The notes under the pieces are model-generated. The model was not told the DNA's origin, ran no database searches, and saw only the letters and a program-made list of their open reading frames with translations. From Methylobacterium phyllostachyos (GTDB taxonomy: Bacteria; Pseudomonadota; Alphaproteobacteria; Rhizobiales; Beijerinckiaceae), in assembly GCF_900103445.1 (NCBI RefSeq), contig NZ_FNHS01000009.1, positions 198,082-262,081 on the forward strand: 64,000 nt of DNA. Reading direction: 5' to 3'. The position numbers were made by a program, and so were the translations under genes. Numbering within the stretch: position 1 is the stretch's first letter; every line of letters begins with the position of its first letter. Below are positions 63,922 through 64,000 of this stretch, piece by piece.

Positions 63922-64000
63922 TCATATCCCGCAGGCGCAACAGCTCCGAACATTGGCAATCCTCTGCTCGGGCGAATCGTAAGCCGCCTTCCAAGTCCCG
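63922..64000 (-). CDS. possible 3' end of a gene entering from the right
   Basis: On the minus strand, a frame enters from the right edge and ends at TGA 63922-63924. Its about 25 visible residues (ending KAAYDSPEQRIANVRSCCACGI) have normal composition. Too short to assign. Confidence 0.3.
   Translation of the reverse strand, partial: GTWKAAYDSPEQRIANVRSCCACGI

Overview
The window is very GC-rich, densely packed chromosomal DNA that looks alphaproteobacterial (Rhizobiales, most likely Methylobacterium or Methylorubrum). Support for this comes from the gene repertoire: an Omp25/31-type porin-like protein, a bacterial transglutaminase-like cysteine proteinase, a methanol-metabolism-related c-type cytochrome, a compact Calvin-cycle gene set, several PRC-barrel proteins and many soluble or hybrid histidine kinases. 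No rRNA, tRNA, CRISPR array or intact insertion sequence was found. The taxonomic call is an inference; no marker gene was compared.

Layout. 1-8.5 kb: a LOV-domain (blue-light) histidine kinase cut by the left edge, an AI-2E family membrane protein and a CheY-like regulator, then a glutathione S-transferase, an FMN split-barrel protein, an amino-acid binding protein, an MFS carrier and an orphan protein. 8.9-14.7 kb: a LysR regulator (CbbR/QscR type) overlapping a FAD-dependent reductase gene, divergent from a tight fbp-prk-rpe-cbbY operon; no RuBisCO gene is in the window. 14.7-24.2 kb: a Tat-exported metallo-hydrolase, an SDR, YebC, an AlgJ/AlgX-like protein, Ada, a DUF6502-DUF5666 pair divergent from two tiny coupled membrane-protein genes, a porin-like protein and a secreted phospholipase A2-like protein. 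24.2-36.6 kb: core genes grpE, glnD, recX and polA, a TAXI solute-binding protein, a radical SAM/UdgX DNA-repair pair and an MNT/HEPN pair.

36.6-38.2 kb is a conspicuous AT-rich island with one foreign-looking ORF carrying a HEPN-like RNxxxH motif, followed by a GrpB-like gene that appears frameshifted. 38.3-49.5 kb: a hybrid kinase, quinone oxidoreductase, a chemoreceptor whose 5' end is AT-rich, adenosine kinase, a Uma2 protein, an MFS carrier, an unusual soluble fusion of a chemoreceptor signalling domain with a C-terminal amino-acid-binding domain, and glutaminase. 49.9-56.5 kb: an ABC exporter, an MFS carrier coupled to a PRC-barrel gene, a lipoprotein, a second PRC-barrel protein, a DUF2721 protein and a SWIB protein with a histone-H1-like tail. 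56.7-64 kb: an SDR, a DHA2 drug-efflux carrier, a FIST sensor gene overlapping a hybrid histidine kinase gene, the methanol-related cytochrome, the cysteine proteinase and a small secreted protein.

The clearest functional units are the Calvin-type operon under a LysR regulator that shares an mRNA with a flavoprotein reductase; the FIST/kinase sensory operon; the radical SAM/UdgX repair operon; the MNT/HEPN toxin-antitoxin pair; and the DUF6502/DUF5666 locus, whose divergent promoter carries four GTGGGA half-sites.
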